Assembly (NCBI GenBank): GCA_918026815.1
Contig: CAKJVC010000186.1
Coordinates: 1 to 64,000, forward strand
Direction: 5' to 3'
DNA length: 64,000 bases
Source: Chalara sp. BL73
Taxonomy: Eukaryota > Ascomycota > Leotiomycetes > Helotiales
Both the position numbers and the translations under genes were made by a program. This document shows, one piece after another, positions 48,723 through 60,752 of this stretch. The number at the start of each line of letters is the position of its first letter. The stretch's first letter is position 1. The notes beneath the pieces were generated by a model. That model saw only the letters and a list, made by a program, of their open reading frames with translations. It ran no database searches and had not been told where the DNA came from.

Positions 48723-49511
48723 ATGGCAGCTGATGCTCCGCAGCAGTATGATACCATTCAAGGTCCCTACGATTACATCCGTACAGCATCTATCGCCTTG
48801 ATCGAGCGTGAGAATGTGCGTACAAAGGTAGCACCTTTTATCAAGGAAGCTCGAGTTCTCGATCTCGCTTGCGGATCAGGCTTCTACACTTACAACTTCC
48901 TCGAATGGGGAGCAAGCTCTGTACTTGGCGTAGACATCTCCTCCGTCATGATAGATGAGGCACGGCGCCAAGGGAAAGAGGTGTCATTTATACAAGCCGA
49001 CTGCTCAACCCCAGCAGCCTACGACGGTGGGCCTTTTGACCTCGTTTTCGGCGCTTGGCTCCTCAACTACGCCCCAGATCGCGACGGCCTTGTCAAGATG
49101 TTTCGCAACATCATCCTGAATCTCAAGGACGGTGGGCATTTTGTTTCAATCACGGTTCCGCCATCTTCGAATCCGATAGATTCTCTTAGTGCGGAGGCGA
49201 ATGCCCGCCCTATGCCCGCGGGATCGGGATATTTGGTCTACGAGCATATCAGGGACGTCGAGGATGGAATTTATTTCGGCGTGCGTGGTGAAACACCGGT
49301 CGGAGACCTGTACTTTGAATGCTATCATTTGAAGAAGGAATTATATGAGGCGTCGGCTAGAGAGGCGGGATTCAAGGGCACACTAAACTGGGGTGTCACG
49401 GAAGTTCCAGAGAGGTACTTAAATGGGGAAGCACCGGGAGGTGCAAGTTTGGATGAGTTGGAGACTTACAAGACTATCCCCAATTATGGAGTGCTAGTTA
49501 TCACAAAGTAG
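48723..49511 (+). CDS. Class I SAM-dependent methyltransferase
   Basis: A single exon gives 262 aa with a clean start (AAATATGGCAG). The Rossmann-fold motifs are clear: motif I VLDLACGSGFYTYNFLEWG (about 46-64), the acidic end of strand 2 in VLGVDISSVMIDEARRQG, FIQADCS, and motif IV-like FDLVFGAWLLNYAP. A hydrophobic EGYLVYEHI-type stretch (SGYLVYEHI) follows in the substrate half. Size and motifs fit small-molecule methyltransferases of the UbiE/Methyltransf_11-25 kind. The substrate is unknown. It is not close enough to the PKS relic to be tied to it with confidence, though a secondary-metabolite role is possible. The sequence is intact between two decayed areas. Confidence 0.88.
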   Translation: MAADAPQQYDTIQGPYDYIRTASIALIERENVRTKVAPFIKEARVLDLACGSGFYTYNFLEWGASSVLGVDISSVMIDEARRQGKEVSFIQADCSTPAAYDGGPFDLVFGAWLLNYAPDRDGLVKMFRNIILNLKDGGHFVSITVPPSSNPIDSLSAEANARPMPAGSGYLVYEHIRDVEDGIYFGVRGETPVGDLYFECYHLKKELYEASAREAGFKGTLNWGVTEVPERYLNGEAPGGASLDELETYKTIPNYGVLVITK

Positions 49512-50929
49512 AGATTTGCATTAGGGGGTGGAAAACAATTGCAGATACCGGTGTTTTATTCAAACTCAATCCATACACCAATTGAATGCCCCCGAAGCTC
49601 TGCCTAGCTTCACTTGACATGTATCATTTATCATTTTAACATTGCGTGGTTCCTTTAACCCTGTGAATGTATGATGTCTAGACTGAACGGCTTTGTGCAC
49701 TTTGCCTGAATTGAGTGACAGTAATGGTCTTCATAACCCGAGACGTGGTTATACCGGAATCAAGTTCTTCTTCACGTCCATTGTAGACATTAGACTTCCA
49801 ATACACTTGGAGCTATTGCCCTATTAGATGTCATGGATAGGAAAATGGGATCCGGAAGTATTTTGTATAAACGATCCATGCTTGAAGGTGCAAGCGATCA
49901 ACGCGCCCATAGATGTGGCACGTTGGCCAAATCTCGCTTATATACCAGTTGAGATAGACCAGGGGGCTGACTGGAGTGCTGAAGTTTGTGATTCGATTAA
50001 AGATGGAGCGGAGAATCTCGTCTAAGTTATAGATAAATGAGAATGACTGAGTGCAGCTGTAGTGTAGACTTACCACCAGCCCACCCAAACTAAAGACCAC
50101 ATTCAGAGCATATTTTCTCAAGATAAATTAGATTAACCGCATTTATCTACTGTCCAGAGATGCAACAAGCCTTCCGCATGGCAATTTTGCTTTAATTAAT
50201 AGAGGAATAGGTAGACACAGCATAGTCACATCGCCTGTGATATTGCGGCATGCATCAAATATCATATGATTTTGGTACGTCATGCACTGTTCTGTTGAAA
50301 AGGTAGCCAGCTAGCGGCCGTTTGGGGACATGCACCAAAGATGTATAATACCACTTGCTGCTGGCACAGGAACTACGTCGTGGCAAATACGGAATGGACA
50401 GTACCAGGCGCCAGCAAAGCAAATCGCAACAACGACATATCCCATTGCCGCATAGACCGGCCCTATGACAACAGCTTTGTGGCAAGGCATTCAAGGAATT
50501 GTTAGTACATCATCCTCGTTTGCAATAAATCTTCTCCCATGACCGGTTTAGCGGTAAACCATTCTGGTTCTACTGCCTTAAATAGTTATCTTATTATACG
50601 TTGAGTCGGTCAATATTGTAGAGTGGTTGAGTATGTTCTAATTTAAACACTATATCTCTCCAGCAACAGGAACATTGGAATCACGGTCCCGATTTACGCT
50701 TGCATTGATTCCAGATAATATATCCTTTAGGAAATTCTCACGATCACGTTGCCCATCATACCATATGTAAACGGTGGTGTGGTGCATAAAGAAATGCTTT
50801 GGCGTCTATTCATTCCCCCCATGCACGACACTTAATGGCCCATCCCCTACGTGGTTTAAATTGGCCACTACATGCATTGGATATTAATAGAACATACGGT
50901 CAGCTGTTAAACTAACTAATATTGAGCAC
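49512..50929. other. Intergenic with minor coding-like scraps
   Basis: A 65-codon plus frame (49828-50025, ending IPVEIDQGADWSAEV...) and a minus hydrophobic stretch (about 50390-50480, GPVYAAMGYVVVAICF) look coding-like but are isolated and unassigned. Nothing else was seen. Confidence 0.35.
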
Positions 50930-52140
50930 TTGACCATATATACTCTTCCATCTTTTCAGTTCAATGGGCAGGAAAGCCAATTAGTATTAGCTATTAAAGC
51001 TATTAGGCGAGGTTTAAACTCTAGTATTGAGGCAGCTGCAATAATTCATGAAGGTGGCCGCAATGCTAATAAAAGTGTGTAACAATCACGACGTGACAGT
51101 AGGCCACGATAACGGAGTCTAGAGGATTTAGAAGAGCCAAGAATTGTTCAATATACTCTAGGCTTGAATTAGCGGTTGTCTCATTCTTGGAGTTTGGGGT
51201 ATAAGATATGGTTGATCGATTAGTTGTGGACCTAGCGCGTTATATCCCTGTCTTAAAAGCTGTTAAGACACAGGGCTTAAGGCGCGCTTCTTTTGAAAGA
51301 AAGCCCGATATAAAGATCCAGAGCTTATTGCTGACTAGTTTGTGCCTGTGCAGAACACAATTCGCCAGCGTGGGAATCTAGAGCCACGAATACATAGTTT
51401 CGAAGAAACTGTGCTTATGGACGACGTTACCTTGACAGGAATGATGGTCACAGAAACGCCTAGATATTCTGGCGCAAACTGGCTCAGCATAGGTCTCCAA
51501 AATGGGTTACATTAATCCAAGGTAATAACTGCCAAAGTTGGTACTCCCTCCATTTGTTATTGTGGAGATCAAGCACTATATCTCGTCTTAGTTTGTCATG
51601 GGGCAAATTCCACCTCTGATAGTATGTCGGCTGTCACTGGGAGAGCCACAAGGTATGAGAAGTACCCGAAACGTTGAATGCTGGGGAAAATATTGTCTTC
51701 TAGTCCTAGGCGGACCTGAAAGTCAACACTCGACGGTCTTCTAGCTCTTCTAGAAGGAGAGCAATTCTTTTACACTTGGTATATCTCCTTATCTATCTCA
51801 TTACTAACACCCAGCTTCTCGATGATAGGTGTTTTGGCATGATTAAGCAAGCGTATGAGTAACTTATATACCAATAAGATAGAGATAAAGCTACAGACTC
51901 TTACACATAATAAGAGGTTACCTTATATCCTTTGACCTGCAAGGGGCCAACGAATCCTGTAAAGGCTACACCGGGGTCTGGTTCTATGATCCTGTGGATA
52001 AATAGGCATAAGTGTAGAGAAAGTCCATATCACGTACCACGATTCGTGCGGCATGTGGAAATCTGATTCTAGAAGGTACGTATAGAGGTCATAGTACTCT
52101 AGAATTTAATAAAGCCTCTTTACTCTTTTACACCTTTTCA
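50930..52140 (+). mobile_element. Decayed pogo/Fot1-type DNA transposon
   Basis: Plus-strand blocks appear in the order of a Fot1/pogo transposase, separated by stops and frame changes. The helix-turn-helix start is LVLAIKAIRRGLNSSIEAAA (about 50980). The CENP-B-like part is EEPRIVQYTLGL, then DMVDRLVV, then RRASFERKPDI (about 51290). The DDE-domain remnants are a VSKMGYI-like block, LLVLGGPESQHS (compare LLILDGHESHHS, about 51700) and KENNSFTLxISPYLSHY. Near the end are FDLQG and a FNKASL-like piece (about 52110). Terminal inverted repeats were not found by eye, so the ends are approximate. The element is clearly dead. It is a class II cut-and-paste element whose multiple copies would be a natural RIP target. 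Confidence 0.75.
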
Positions 52141-52182
52141 ATAATTAGAACTCGCAAACTGAATTTTCTGTACACTGTACCT

Positions 52183-54003
52183 CTATAGCCTCCAACCAGT
52201 TGCTAGCTCCTCAATCATTTGCGCTTGAAACTCACCCAAAGCATTTTCGCACAGCTTCGACGGTTTCGACATATGGCTCTCTCTGCGCAATACCCGCACT
52301 CTCCGGAAGGCAACTTGGAGTTTCTGTGGTTCCCAGGCCGTTCGGCCATCATCAAAGAGACAGGCCAGCTCTTCAAGAGAGCTTCCACATGTTTCTGGAG
52401 GAAAAAAGTAGACTATAAGTAGGATGGCTATCAGAATCACGTAGGAGACGATATAGTATTTCCAGGCAATATTGCCCATGACGACAGTGCTAACGAATGA
52501 ATTAAACATTAGAGCCAATCCCTGGCAGAAATTGACTAGTGCCATTCCCTTTCCACGACTTTGAAGAGGCAAAAGCTAAGCAGGATAGCCTATTCTTATT
52601 AGTATTCGGAAGAAATAAGATATAAGGGCTTGATGTTAAGGACTTACCGTATGTAAATGGTGTTACCGCAATATCGTAGTGGAAAAGCAGATGAAAATAA
52701 TAACCACGATAAAAATGCCAGATGTCTTGCCCCCTGTTGTATGACTGACCGCAGAGCAAACCGTGAATAATTTTTAGGAAATCAGCATTCCGACTATGGA
52801 CCACAGCCACAGCACTCGTCGGCCTAGTCGATCCACCAACATCACGCCAAAGACTGCGGCAAAGAAGTTGAAAATCTGTAATATTCCGTTGATGAGCGTT
52901 TGGTCGAAGGAGCCAGTAATACCAATCACGTCGAGCACCAGAGGAAAGTAGAAAGTGTGATAATTCCGTTGCCCGATCATTAAGCAATAAATGGCACGAA
53001 AACAACGACGGCGAGGCGCTTTCTATCGGCCCTAGTCGCCCAGAGCTATTGTACTGTTAGCATAATTATCGGAGTTTGATTGCCGGAGTGGAAGACATAC
53101 ATGTGGCCATTTCATTTTGGGGGCTTGAGAATCTCGTTGCATGATTTCTTGCATTTGATACTTGACTAATGACGCATTTCTGTCGTCACCTGCATGATAC
53201 TTTGCAAAAACTGCCCGTGCTCCACTGGCTCTCCCCTTGAAATCAGCCATCGTGGAGACTCGGGTACAAACCACATGAGCACGACCTGAATTCCAGGAAT
53301 GAAGAGTTGAAGGAGCGATGTAATACGCCAGCTCCATGTAGATGATTGCATACTAGAGGCACCAAATATAGTCCAGCTCGATGCGATGGCACCGAGATAG
53401 AAAAAGCAGTTATACAAACCAGTAATCTTGCCACGATGAGACAGATAAGCAAGCTCGGTGACAAGAACTGGGGAAGGCATGATCGAGAGTTCCATTCCAA
53501 GGCCAATTAAAAGCGCGAGAGAATGAACACAGCAATGTTTTGAGAAGCATCCGGTATAGTGGCAGCGTAGAGCATAATTATTGCACCAATAACTATCCTT
53601 CTCTTTCGGCCACATCAATCAGAAATAATACCGGCGGGCTGGCATCATCTAGAAGCTATAGCGTAATTCAGTCTCAGTTTGACTCAAGGCAAAGTTTATT
53701 CATCTAGATAAGACTCACCACATCAATAGGAAGAACGGCGTTCATCGGACCGAGAATTCCTGACCGCGGTGTACCGAAATAAGAGTTCCAGGTCTGCAAA
53801 CTGAGCAGTCCGCCCATCATCGATGCGTCGAAGCCCATGGTAGAGGATGAACACAGCACTACTAGGAGTAGAAGATTGAGTTGAAGCAAATGAGGCTGCA
53901 AAATCCAGCTAATTGAAGGCTCCGGAAGGACAGATGCCAGGCCGCCTCTGACCACGGCAGTCTTCGAAATTGCCAAATTTTGGATCGACTTCATGGCATG
54001 CAA
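52183..54003 (-). pseudogene. MFS sugar (lactose-permease-type) transporter gene, broken
   Basis: Minus-strand pieces cover nearly the whole sugar-porter fold. The start is MHAMKSIQN..., followed by GFDASMMGGLLSLQTWNSYFG, GPMNAVLPI, GRKRRIVIGAIIMLYAAT, SRGKITGLYN, ESPRWLISRG, AKYHAGDDRNASLVKYQ, NGILQIFNFFAAVFGVMLVDRLGRR, LPLQSRGKGMALVNFCQG and KYYIVSYV. Breaks seen are a TGA where family members have D-R before CGRK (CGA to TGA, about 53616), a lost T in the run near 53510, and a frame change near 53235 inside the ESPRWLISRG-to-AKYHA link. One or more normal introns are also present (for example GTATGT near 53100). The family imports sugars or oligosaccharides by proton symport at the plasma membrane. 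This copy should be non-functional. Confidence 0.8.
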
Positions 54004-55543
54004 AAGCCCTGGTTCTTAGGCACACAACGATGGTGGGAGCATTCCTATGTTCAATAGAACGTTAGATGTAGAAGAAATAAATAAGTAAATAATATGTTGG
54101 ATATGTTGAGAAGTAAACTAAATATCGGAACAATTTCGTTGCAGCTTACATATATTCTTCTCCCAACTCGTTGAGGACGCATGTCAGACGCCGCCGCAGA
54201 TAACAGAGTAGTGGTCTAGGCATTTTCGTCTAGGCATTTTCTTCTCGGCAATGGATGTGACTATGCGAAGGACATATAGCTGACTGGGGGCGATATGTGT
54301 GGCCTTCGTGGGCTCACTAGGCCAACGCTAAGCTTGCGGAGCGGAGACGAGGGGTATCTGGAGATCTGGGGGGTCCCTATACATACCTAGCTACCCTTCC
54401 TACCTTTCAGAAAGTTAGACGTTATATTCATGCTTTTCCTTACCCTACTGCTTTCTATACCTATGGTATCGCGTGTCATTGCTGGTCTCGGGACGTCCCA
54501 TCCTATTTCCAGAACCTACGTGAGCCGTTACAACGTTAGTAGTTTTGACGCTCAAATCTCTACTCTTCAACTGATTTGCTGAAGTTACTGGGATACTTTC
54601 AATATGTATATTCTTGCTTCGTTGAATTGCACAGTCAATGTGGTTCTGCAGCGTGCCGGGATTCTTTTGCTCGGATATTTACTATAGTGCTGAGTGTTTG
54701 TAATCTTCACAATATTTTCACGTTGTGCTTGAATAGGCGCTGGAGCTTTGGTGGATATTGTTATTAGTCTGCTAATAAATATTAAGTTGCTGCTAAGGAC
54801 TGAGGCGTACAAAATAATTAGGTTTAGAGCTTCTGAATAGCTTTTGCTATAGTGTTGGTTTCTTGGAGGATGGCTGCTGTTGCCTTTGTGGCTTGTGCCA
54901 CTTTGTTAGCTGTCTGGAATCGGCTTACGTAAATAGGCTAAAAAGCCAGAAAATCTCTTCCCTATATATTTACGGCCTAGAGCTGTAGATAATAAATCAT
55001 CCGTAACGCTCCTAATAGGCTTGTATTCTATTAACGTGATATCCTTGCAGATCCTCCTATTGGTTCTCTTGCTGAGAGATCCACTTTCTGACACTAACAT
55101 GGGCTGAAAGGTAAATCACATGACGTCCTCATACACAAGAGCCGAGAACATGATTTCGAAGCGGAAGTATGGCCTGAGTGCCTGGAGTAAGTGAAGCGTT
55201 AGGCCAAATACGGTCACGCTTTTCGAGTTAAGCGACTTCGATGACTAATTAGACTTGGAGGAAAATGATCGTTTATTTAAGCGTTGGGAAGAAGAAGTGG
55301 GCTAGGCGTTTTAAGTCCCTCATTGGAGAGAACAGCATGGTGATATTGGTTTGATAGGCTCACTTATAATTTATTGGCTTTACGCTACAAATTGCGCTCA
55401 GCGCCAATGGTCGCCGTTTTAATTGTACCCCTAATAAATATGGCAGGTGAAATGTCAGTTATTACTTTATTCTCCTTGGCCCCACCTCCCAATTAGCCAT
55501 TTCCATTGCCATCTTCAATTGAAGTCTCAGGGAAAGGACGGAC
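54004..55543. other. Intergenic with unidentified decayed sequence
   Basis: No supported gene. A minus stretch around 54830-54935 (TANKVAQATKATAAIL, TNTIAKAIQKL) is coiled-coil-like and may be the tail of another transposase, but I could not confirm it. Confidence 0.35.
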
Positions 55544-57160
55544 ATGTTTTCAAAAGCGCTCAAATGGTCGATCCTCGGCTGCATCCTCCCCACTCCCGCC
55601 TCGTCCTCAACTCCCCCATCTCCCCTTGTTCTGCAGCTCTCGAACTGTACAATTGCTGGCACTAGTGTCCATTCTTGGGGTTTCCGGTTAGACCTTGCAG
55701 ATCCATCCCAATATCCGTGCGCTGTCCCGTCGACAGTGGTTAATAGCACTCTCGTCATCGGCTCAGACTTCTGCCAGACCAATTCCAACCTCACTACCGC
55801 GCAGTGCGAATCGCTTTGTGGAGGCACCTTCAACACCAGCGCTGCGGGGACGTCTTACACCTCATCACCTGCGAGCGCGATATTGGCTCCCAACCCTGTG
55901 TGGGCGGAGATCTCTCCAGATGCACTCCTCGCTGGGACTACCGGGTTGCAACTCCCACCCAGCTCTTCCTCTATAAAGAACCACCTATCTGATTACCCCA
56001 TTGGCATCATAACAAGTGGGAACCATCAAAATGTGGGCCATCTTGGTCTTGCAAACGATTCCGACTTTCTCCACTCTGCATTCTGCAATGGGGTCATTCC
56101 AGCAATCGGATTTGGCCTCAATTCTGGTAGCCAGTCGGTTGCAAACCCGCGTGATGGAAGTCTAGTTTTGGGTGGCTATGATCTTGGCAGCGTTAACCAA
56201 AGATTCTTCAACTACTCAATCGTTGCTGCAAGCTCCAGTGAAAGGAAGTGCCCGCTCCAGGTCATTATCACACGTATGGTCCTCCGCTTTCCTCTGGCAG
56301 AGAACTTCATGGATGTGACGCTCAGCTCGCTCGGGGTCCAGGTCCCAGCTTGCATAGAACCGTAAGTAAATCCCTCGATTCAGAAACAACAGCTGTACAT
56401 ATCAACGACTATATAAAGGTACGACAACCTCTTCAGATTTCCCCAGACTGTGCTCCAGTCCTTCAAAGACGCTACGGGCTGGAGCGCCGATACGACAGCT
56501 GATCCGAGTCTCTACGTCGTGGAACCAGGACTCTACTACCCGCAGACGAAGGGTTTCAATGGTAGTCTCATAATCAAACTCAGCAATGAATTTGAGGTGG
56601 AGATACCTAACGAAGAGCTGTCGAATCCACTTCGCGGCATCAACACCAACGGCGCAAGAGTTTTGACGCAACGGAACATCACTGAAGTCGGTATTTTTTC
56701 TGAAGACGCTCCGCTCAATACCGCAACCCTAGGAAAGGTGTTTCTGTCGAAGGTAGACCATTATATACTTTTGTCTATTCAGTACATTCAATTCTAACTC
56801 TCAAAGGCGTACTTGGCCGTCGATTATGGCATGAACCACTTCATGCTCTCTCACATCGTTGCAGGCGCCACAAACTCTGACCTGGTCCGCTTCAACTCCA
56901 CTTCCGTCACTTGCCCGAGTCCGAGTCCGAGTACCGGGAAGTCGGGTTGGACCGCCAAAAAAACCCATATCCTACTTGAATCTTTACTGCCTAGTTTGTT
57001 TGTCATATCCTGTTGCGTAACCGGATTATGGTTTTTCTTTCGTTCGCACGCAGCTCGACGGAGGGAGAACATGGCGGTCAACCAGTCGTCATCAGTTGTC
57101 CTGAGTCAGACGCAGTCACCGGGGGAGCAGCATCAACGAACAACAACAGATCAATCGTGA
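55544..57160 (+). CDS. Aspartic-protease-like (A1 fold) single-pass membrane protein, probably non-catalytic
   Basis: Three exons (55544-56361, 56419-56752, 56807-57160) give 501 aa. A signal peptide (MFSKALKWSILGCILPTPA) leads into a domain with features of pepsin-like proteins: GHLGLANDSDFL, GFGLNSGSQS, DGSLVLGGYDLGSVN (the flap/second-lobe GGxD..) and AYLAVDYGMNHFMLSHI near the end. The first catalytic D-T/S-G is not visible; the equivalent place reads AVPSTVVNSTLVIGS, so protease activity is doubtful. A membrane helix (LLPSLFVISCCVTGLWFFF, about 440-460) is followed by a basic stop-transfer HAARRREN and a 40-residue Ser/Gln-rich cytoplasmic tail. It could be a surface sensor or adhesin. 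Several N-glycosylation sites (NST, NLT, NTS) lie outside. Confidence 0.8.
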
Positions 57161-57629
57161 GCTCTTGCCGCGACGTAGTTCATCCATTGACGGCCTTAAC
57201 CCAGCGCATGCAAGAAACGGGCACCAAGATCACCATCCAGGGAATGCCTTGAGACAAGTATCTGGTTGAAAGATCATCACTATTATGCAGATAGCAAGCG
57301 CGTATTCATAGTAATGAGTTTGAAAATTAATGGGAATACCAGGAAGCTATGGTAGGGTTAAAGCATACACTTCTGTGGATACGGTATTGGTGATAATTTT
57401 ATGAGTAATGGATATGTCAGGAAACCAGGGTATGATCGAAGCGTAAGTTTGTATGAATACTGGAATGGCAATGAGCGCGGAGTTCAATAGGAATGTTAGT
57501 TATACCAGGACAAACTTCAATTGTTTCATAGCGTTTTTGTCGCCTTGAATTTAGACTCTTATCTACGTATTCAGAGGGTTTTTTTTTTTTTTTTTTTTTT
57601 TTTTCAAAAGACAAATAGCCAATCCGACA
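57161..57629. other. Convergent spacer containing T26
   Basis: This 469-bp spacer lies between the stop of the aspartic-protease-like gene and the stop of the kinase gene. It contains the T26 homopolymer and no gene. Confidence 0.5.
57579..57604. repeat. Homopolymer T26
   Basis: Twenty-six T on the plus strand. In the sense of the minus-strand kinase gene this is a poly-A tract starting 25 nt after its stop codon. Confidence 0.95.
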
Positions 57630-60030
57630 TCAACAAACGTCGTTCCTCCTTCCCTTTAACAACTCTTTGGCTCCACACGTATTGCTCCCTGTAATTAACA
57701 TCTTCTGTGCCACGAACGCGCCATTGGCATATTTTTCTGCCTTTGAAAGATGCATCTCCTTGTCCTCACTCGAGAGCGGTGTAGGCGCTTGGTCGATAAT
57801 GGCAAGTTCGCACTTTGTCATACCGGTCCAAGCATTCAAATGTTGTTCAAGCATATGATCCGGAAGCTTTTGATTGGGGTTTTCGGATCCGAATTTGTCT
57901 AGCATAGTGTCGACGACTTTGCGAGCTTCATCGACATGTATCCGCGCAGTTTTAGGATCCCTTCGCCCGAGACTGTTCTCGGCTGAGGAGAAGAGGGATA
58001 GTATCTGCGCGAGGCTAGGTTAGTGCTGTCTAAGAGTAAAGGTGGAAATGAAACTTGCTTTCTCGACGGGATCCATGTTGGCTCTGCATTTTTCAATTGT
58101 CTGATATTGCTCCTGGAGGTATTTGTGAGTGCGGGGATAGTTCTGACTAGTTATTTCCCAGTCAGATGGAGTAGTGTCCCAGACACCGTTCCGAAAGGTA
58201 GGAGTTTCAGGATGGGCGTGAGGTGCGAAAGGCGCAGGAGGTGCTATTGAGTGACTTGGGAACTCATTAGAGTTGGAATAGCCTCCCGGAAAATTGTGTG
58301 GTATGGCGACCGTGTCGGTTGATTCTTTTCTCGTAAATAGGTCCTCCGCCTTGGTCCAAAGACATTTCGGATCCGGTCTGCCGTCTGGTTTTTGGACAAG
58401 CATTTCTTTTTCAATTATCGTCAAAACTCCAGTGGTAATGTTGTCCGATTCACGCTTCGTTCTTCGAACCGCGGCGTGCCAACGATGGACAGTGTCAAGA
58501 ACTCTAGTTCCGTCGTGGAAACAAGTGCCGAGTCCTGTTTTTTTAAAAGAAGCCTCCACCAAAAGCTCACCACGATACTTCAGAACTCCTGTGTCATAAC
58601 CCTTACTCAGCCACACAGCAGCTTCGCTGAGAATGCATCCAAAGGACCAAACATCGACTTTTTGCTTAACTCGAAGAGAGCTCTCCTCCCATCCCTCAGA
58701 TCTGCGGCACTCGGGAGCTCCTATATATTGTACGTTAGTGGGGAAATGGCGCAATGAGGTGAGTAGATCATCTTTCTAGCATACCGTACATCGAAGTTCC
58801 GTAGGAATCGTTATCTGTGCTTTCTACTCCGCACTCAGCCGTTTTCTTGAAATGGCTAGTCCCAAAATCCGCCAACTTAAACGCGAACTCAAAAGGATTG
58901 TCTTTCTTGTTGCTAAATACAAGGATGTTTGCTGGCTTTACATCTTGGTGCCACCTGGGTTTGTCAGTGGAGGCGTCTAATAAGGCATATAGTATTAGTT
59001 ACAAACCCTTTTAACATTCTCGGAACTCCGTTTAACTCCTGCTCTACGTAGTGTATATCGTTCAAAGCATTCAAGATTTTCAACAGGTTGTACCAGAATT
59101 TGTGGATATCCTCAGACTCGGAAGGAGGTGTCTGCTTTTCGAGGTAATCCTCAAGAGATTTGTCTGCTCGCTCCATGATAATATTGTAGGTATCCCCGTG
59201 TGTGTAATTGCCATAAAATTTAACGATATGTCGCTTATCCGCGTCTCCCATTCCCAACGTCCGAAACGCGTTCTGCTCAGTCACATAATCTTTCCGAGCG
59301 CCCGGAGTCGTATACGTTTTAAGGGCAAATGCATTCGACGTCTCATCCTGCGAGCCCTATGGGGGAGTCAATATCTTGCAGCGCGAAGGAGACGATAGTT
59401 CCTTACCGAGGGAGGACACTGCTTGCGAGGGGTACCCTGGCCGTAATCGTGAAACTTATTATAGCAGGCATGTATTTGGATCTCATTCACTGTCGCACTT
59501 CCACCACTACGTATTGGTGTTTTTTTGGTTATTGGTAATATCAAATCGGGTTCAAAGTTTTTGTTCATCGCTCTAGTGAAATGAGGCACACAGAACATCC
59601 ACTGTGTCATACAGAATTTCTCATAGAATTCACCGCCTCCAGTATCTAGCGGGAAGTGTTGATGGGGAGAAGGCCCAAGAGGCAACTGTCCATCATCAAG
59701 ACTTTTTCTAACAAAATGATCGATTAAAGAGCCTTTCCCTAGCTTGGTGAGAATGCAGAGCATGGCAACATAAGAGCAATCGGAGGACAGTATTGTATTA
59801 TGGTTAGGTGGATCTGCGGTGCCGTTGAAGAGACCCCTGAGCAGCTCTTTGAGTGTTTCGTACTGATTTCTTTTCCCTCCGAGGTATGTCCTGACCGCGT
59901 TGATACACACAAACTTGGGTCCATTGCTTTCGCAGGAAAGCTCGTTCTCTTTCAAGAACTTCAAGAAACGCTCGACCGCATCATCGCGGGGCGGATCCTG
60001 GGTCTGAACCTCAGCCTCAGCCTCAGCCAT
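57630..60030 (-). CDS. Fungal serine/threonine protein kinase with helical C-terminal tail
   Basis: Five exons (60030-59407, 59356-59007, 58954-58785, 58720-58059, 58004-57630) give 726 aa; the sum is exactly 727 codons. An N-terminal region of 170 residues (starting with an AEAEAE repeat) has no known domain. The kinase core is complete: glycine loop RSGGSATV (about 175-181), FALKTY with the lysine near 221, IMERADKSLEDYL, WHQDVKPANIL (catalytic loop, about 325-335), LADFGTSHF, YGAPECRR and DVWSFGCILSE. After position 600 a charged, helical tail (KTARIHVDEARKVVDTML, LSKAEKYANGAFVAQKML) resembles the repeat tails of other fungal kinases. Intron 2 has a weak GTTTGT donor. Intron 4 is GC-AG (AAA|GCAAGT), the only choice that keeps the frame. 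It is probably active; pathway unknown. Confidence 0.88.
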
Positions 60031-60752
60031 TGCGCCTGCGATCGAGTAGCCAGGGCATCTCTAGCAGGAGGTTGAGAAGAGAGGAAGTATGAGAAACAGA
60101 TTGTTGTTTGTATCTGCGCTGGAGCCTTACTCATTACTAGCTAGGATTGACTAGAAGCGCCTTTAGGCATTAACACAGGCATGTCCTTGGACCTCCGAAC
60201 TTAACGAGCCTGATTGATGTCCATGGTCTGTGCTTTGAGGCTACTCCTAAGGCTTTTTCAGGCTTTGCGAATAGGGCTTTTAAGGTTCCGAAATTAAAGT
60301 TTCTGCGATTACGTAAAACGAACAACAAAATAATTACAACTCAAGATTCTATACTTAAAAATGAACATAAGTAAATAGAGTTATATTATTATTTTTTCTC
60401 AACGACTTAATTATTCTAAAATTTTATTCGTAACTAAAATTGCCTCGAAATACAGGCCTAAACCACCAGGCTTGTGACGAATACTAACTTCATTTCCCCG
60501 AAACAAGTTATTTGGCGTTGCTATCAAAGCAGCAACAGTGAGCAGGATGAGTTGTCAGAAACGCCCCTCCGCCGTACTCGCGAACTCCGCGATGATACGA
60601 TATACCGTATGTGGGCGGAGGGAGTTCGGTGGATTACAGTTTGTGCATAAGCCCGAGAGGAGAAGTTCTCCAAATAAAATAAAATATAAAAAATTATGTA
60701 CTAAGCGATTAGGATTATTTAAATATAAAAGAAAGTTTAAAGAAGGTCACAC
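60031..60752. other. AT-rich intergenic region
   Basis: Very AT-rich around 60300-60430 and 60660-60740. No gene was seen. It holds the kinase promoter. Confidence 0.5.
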
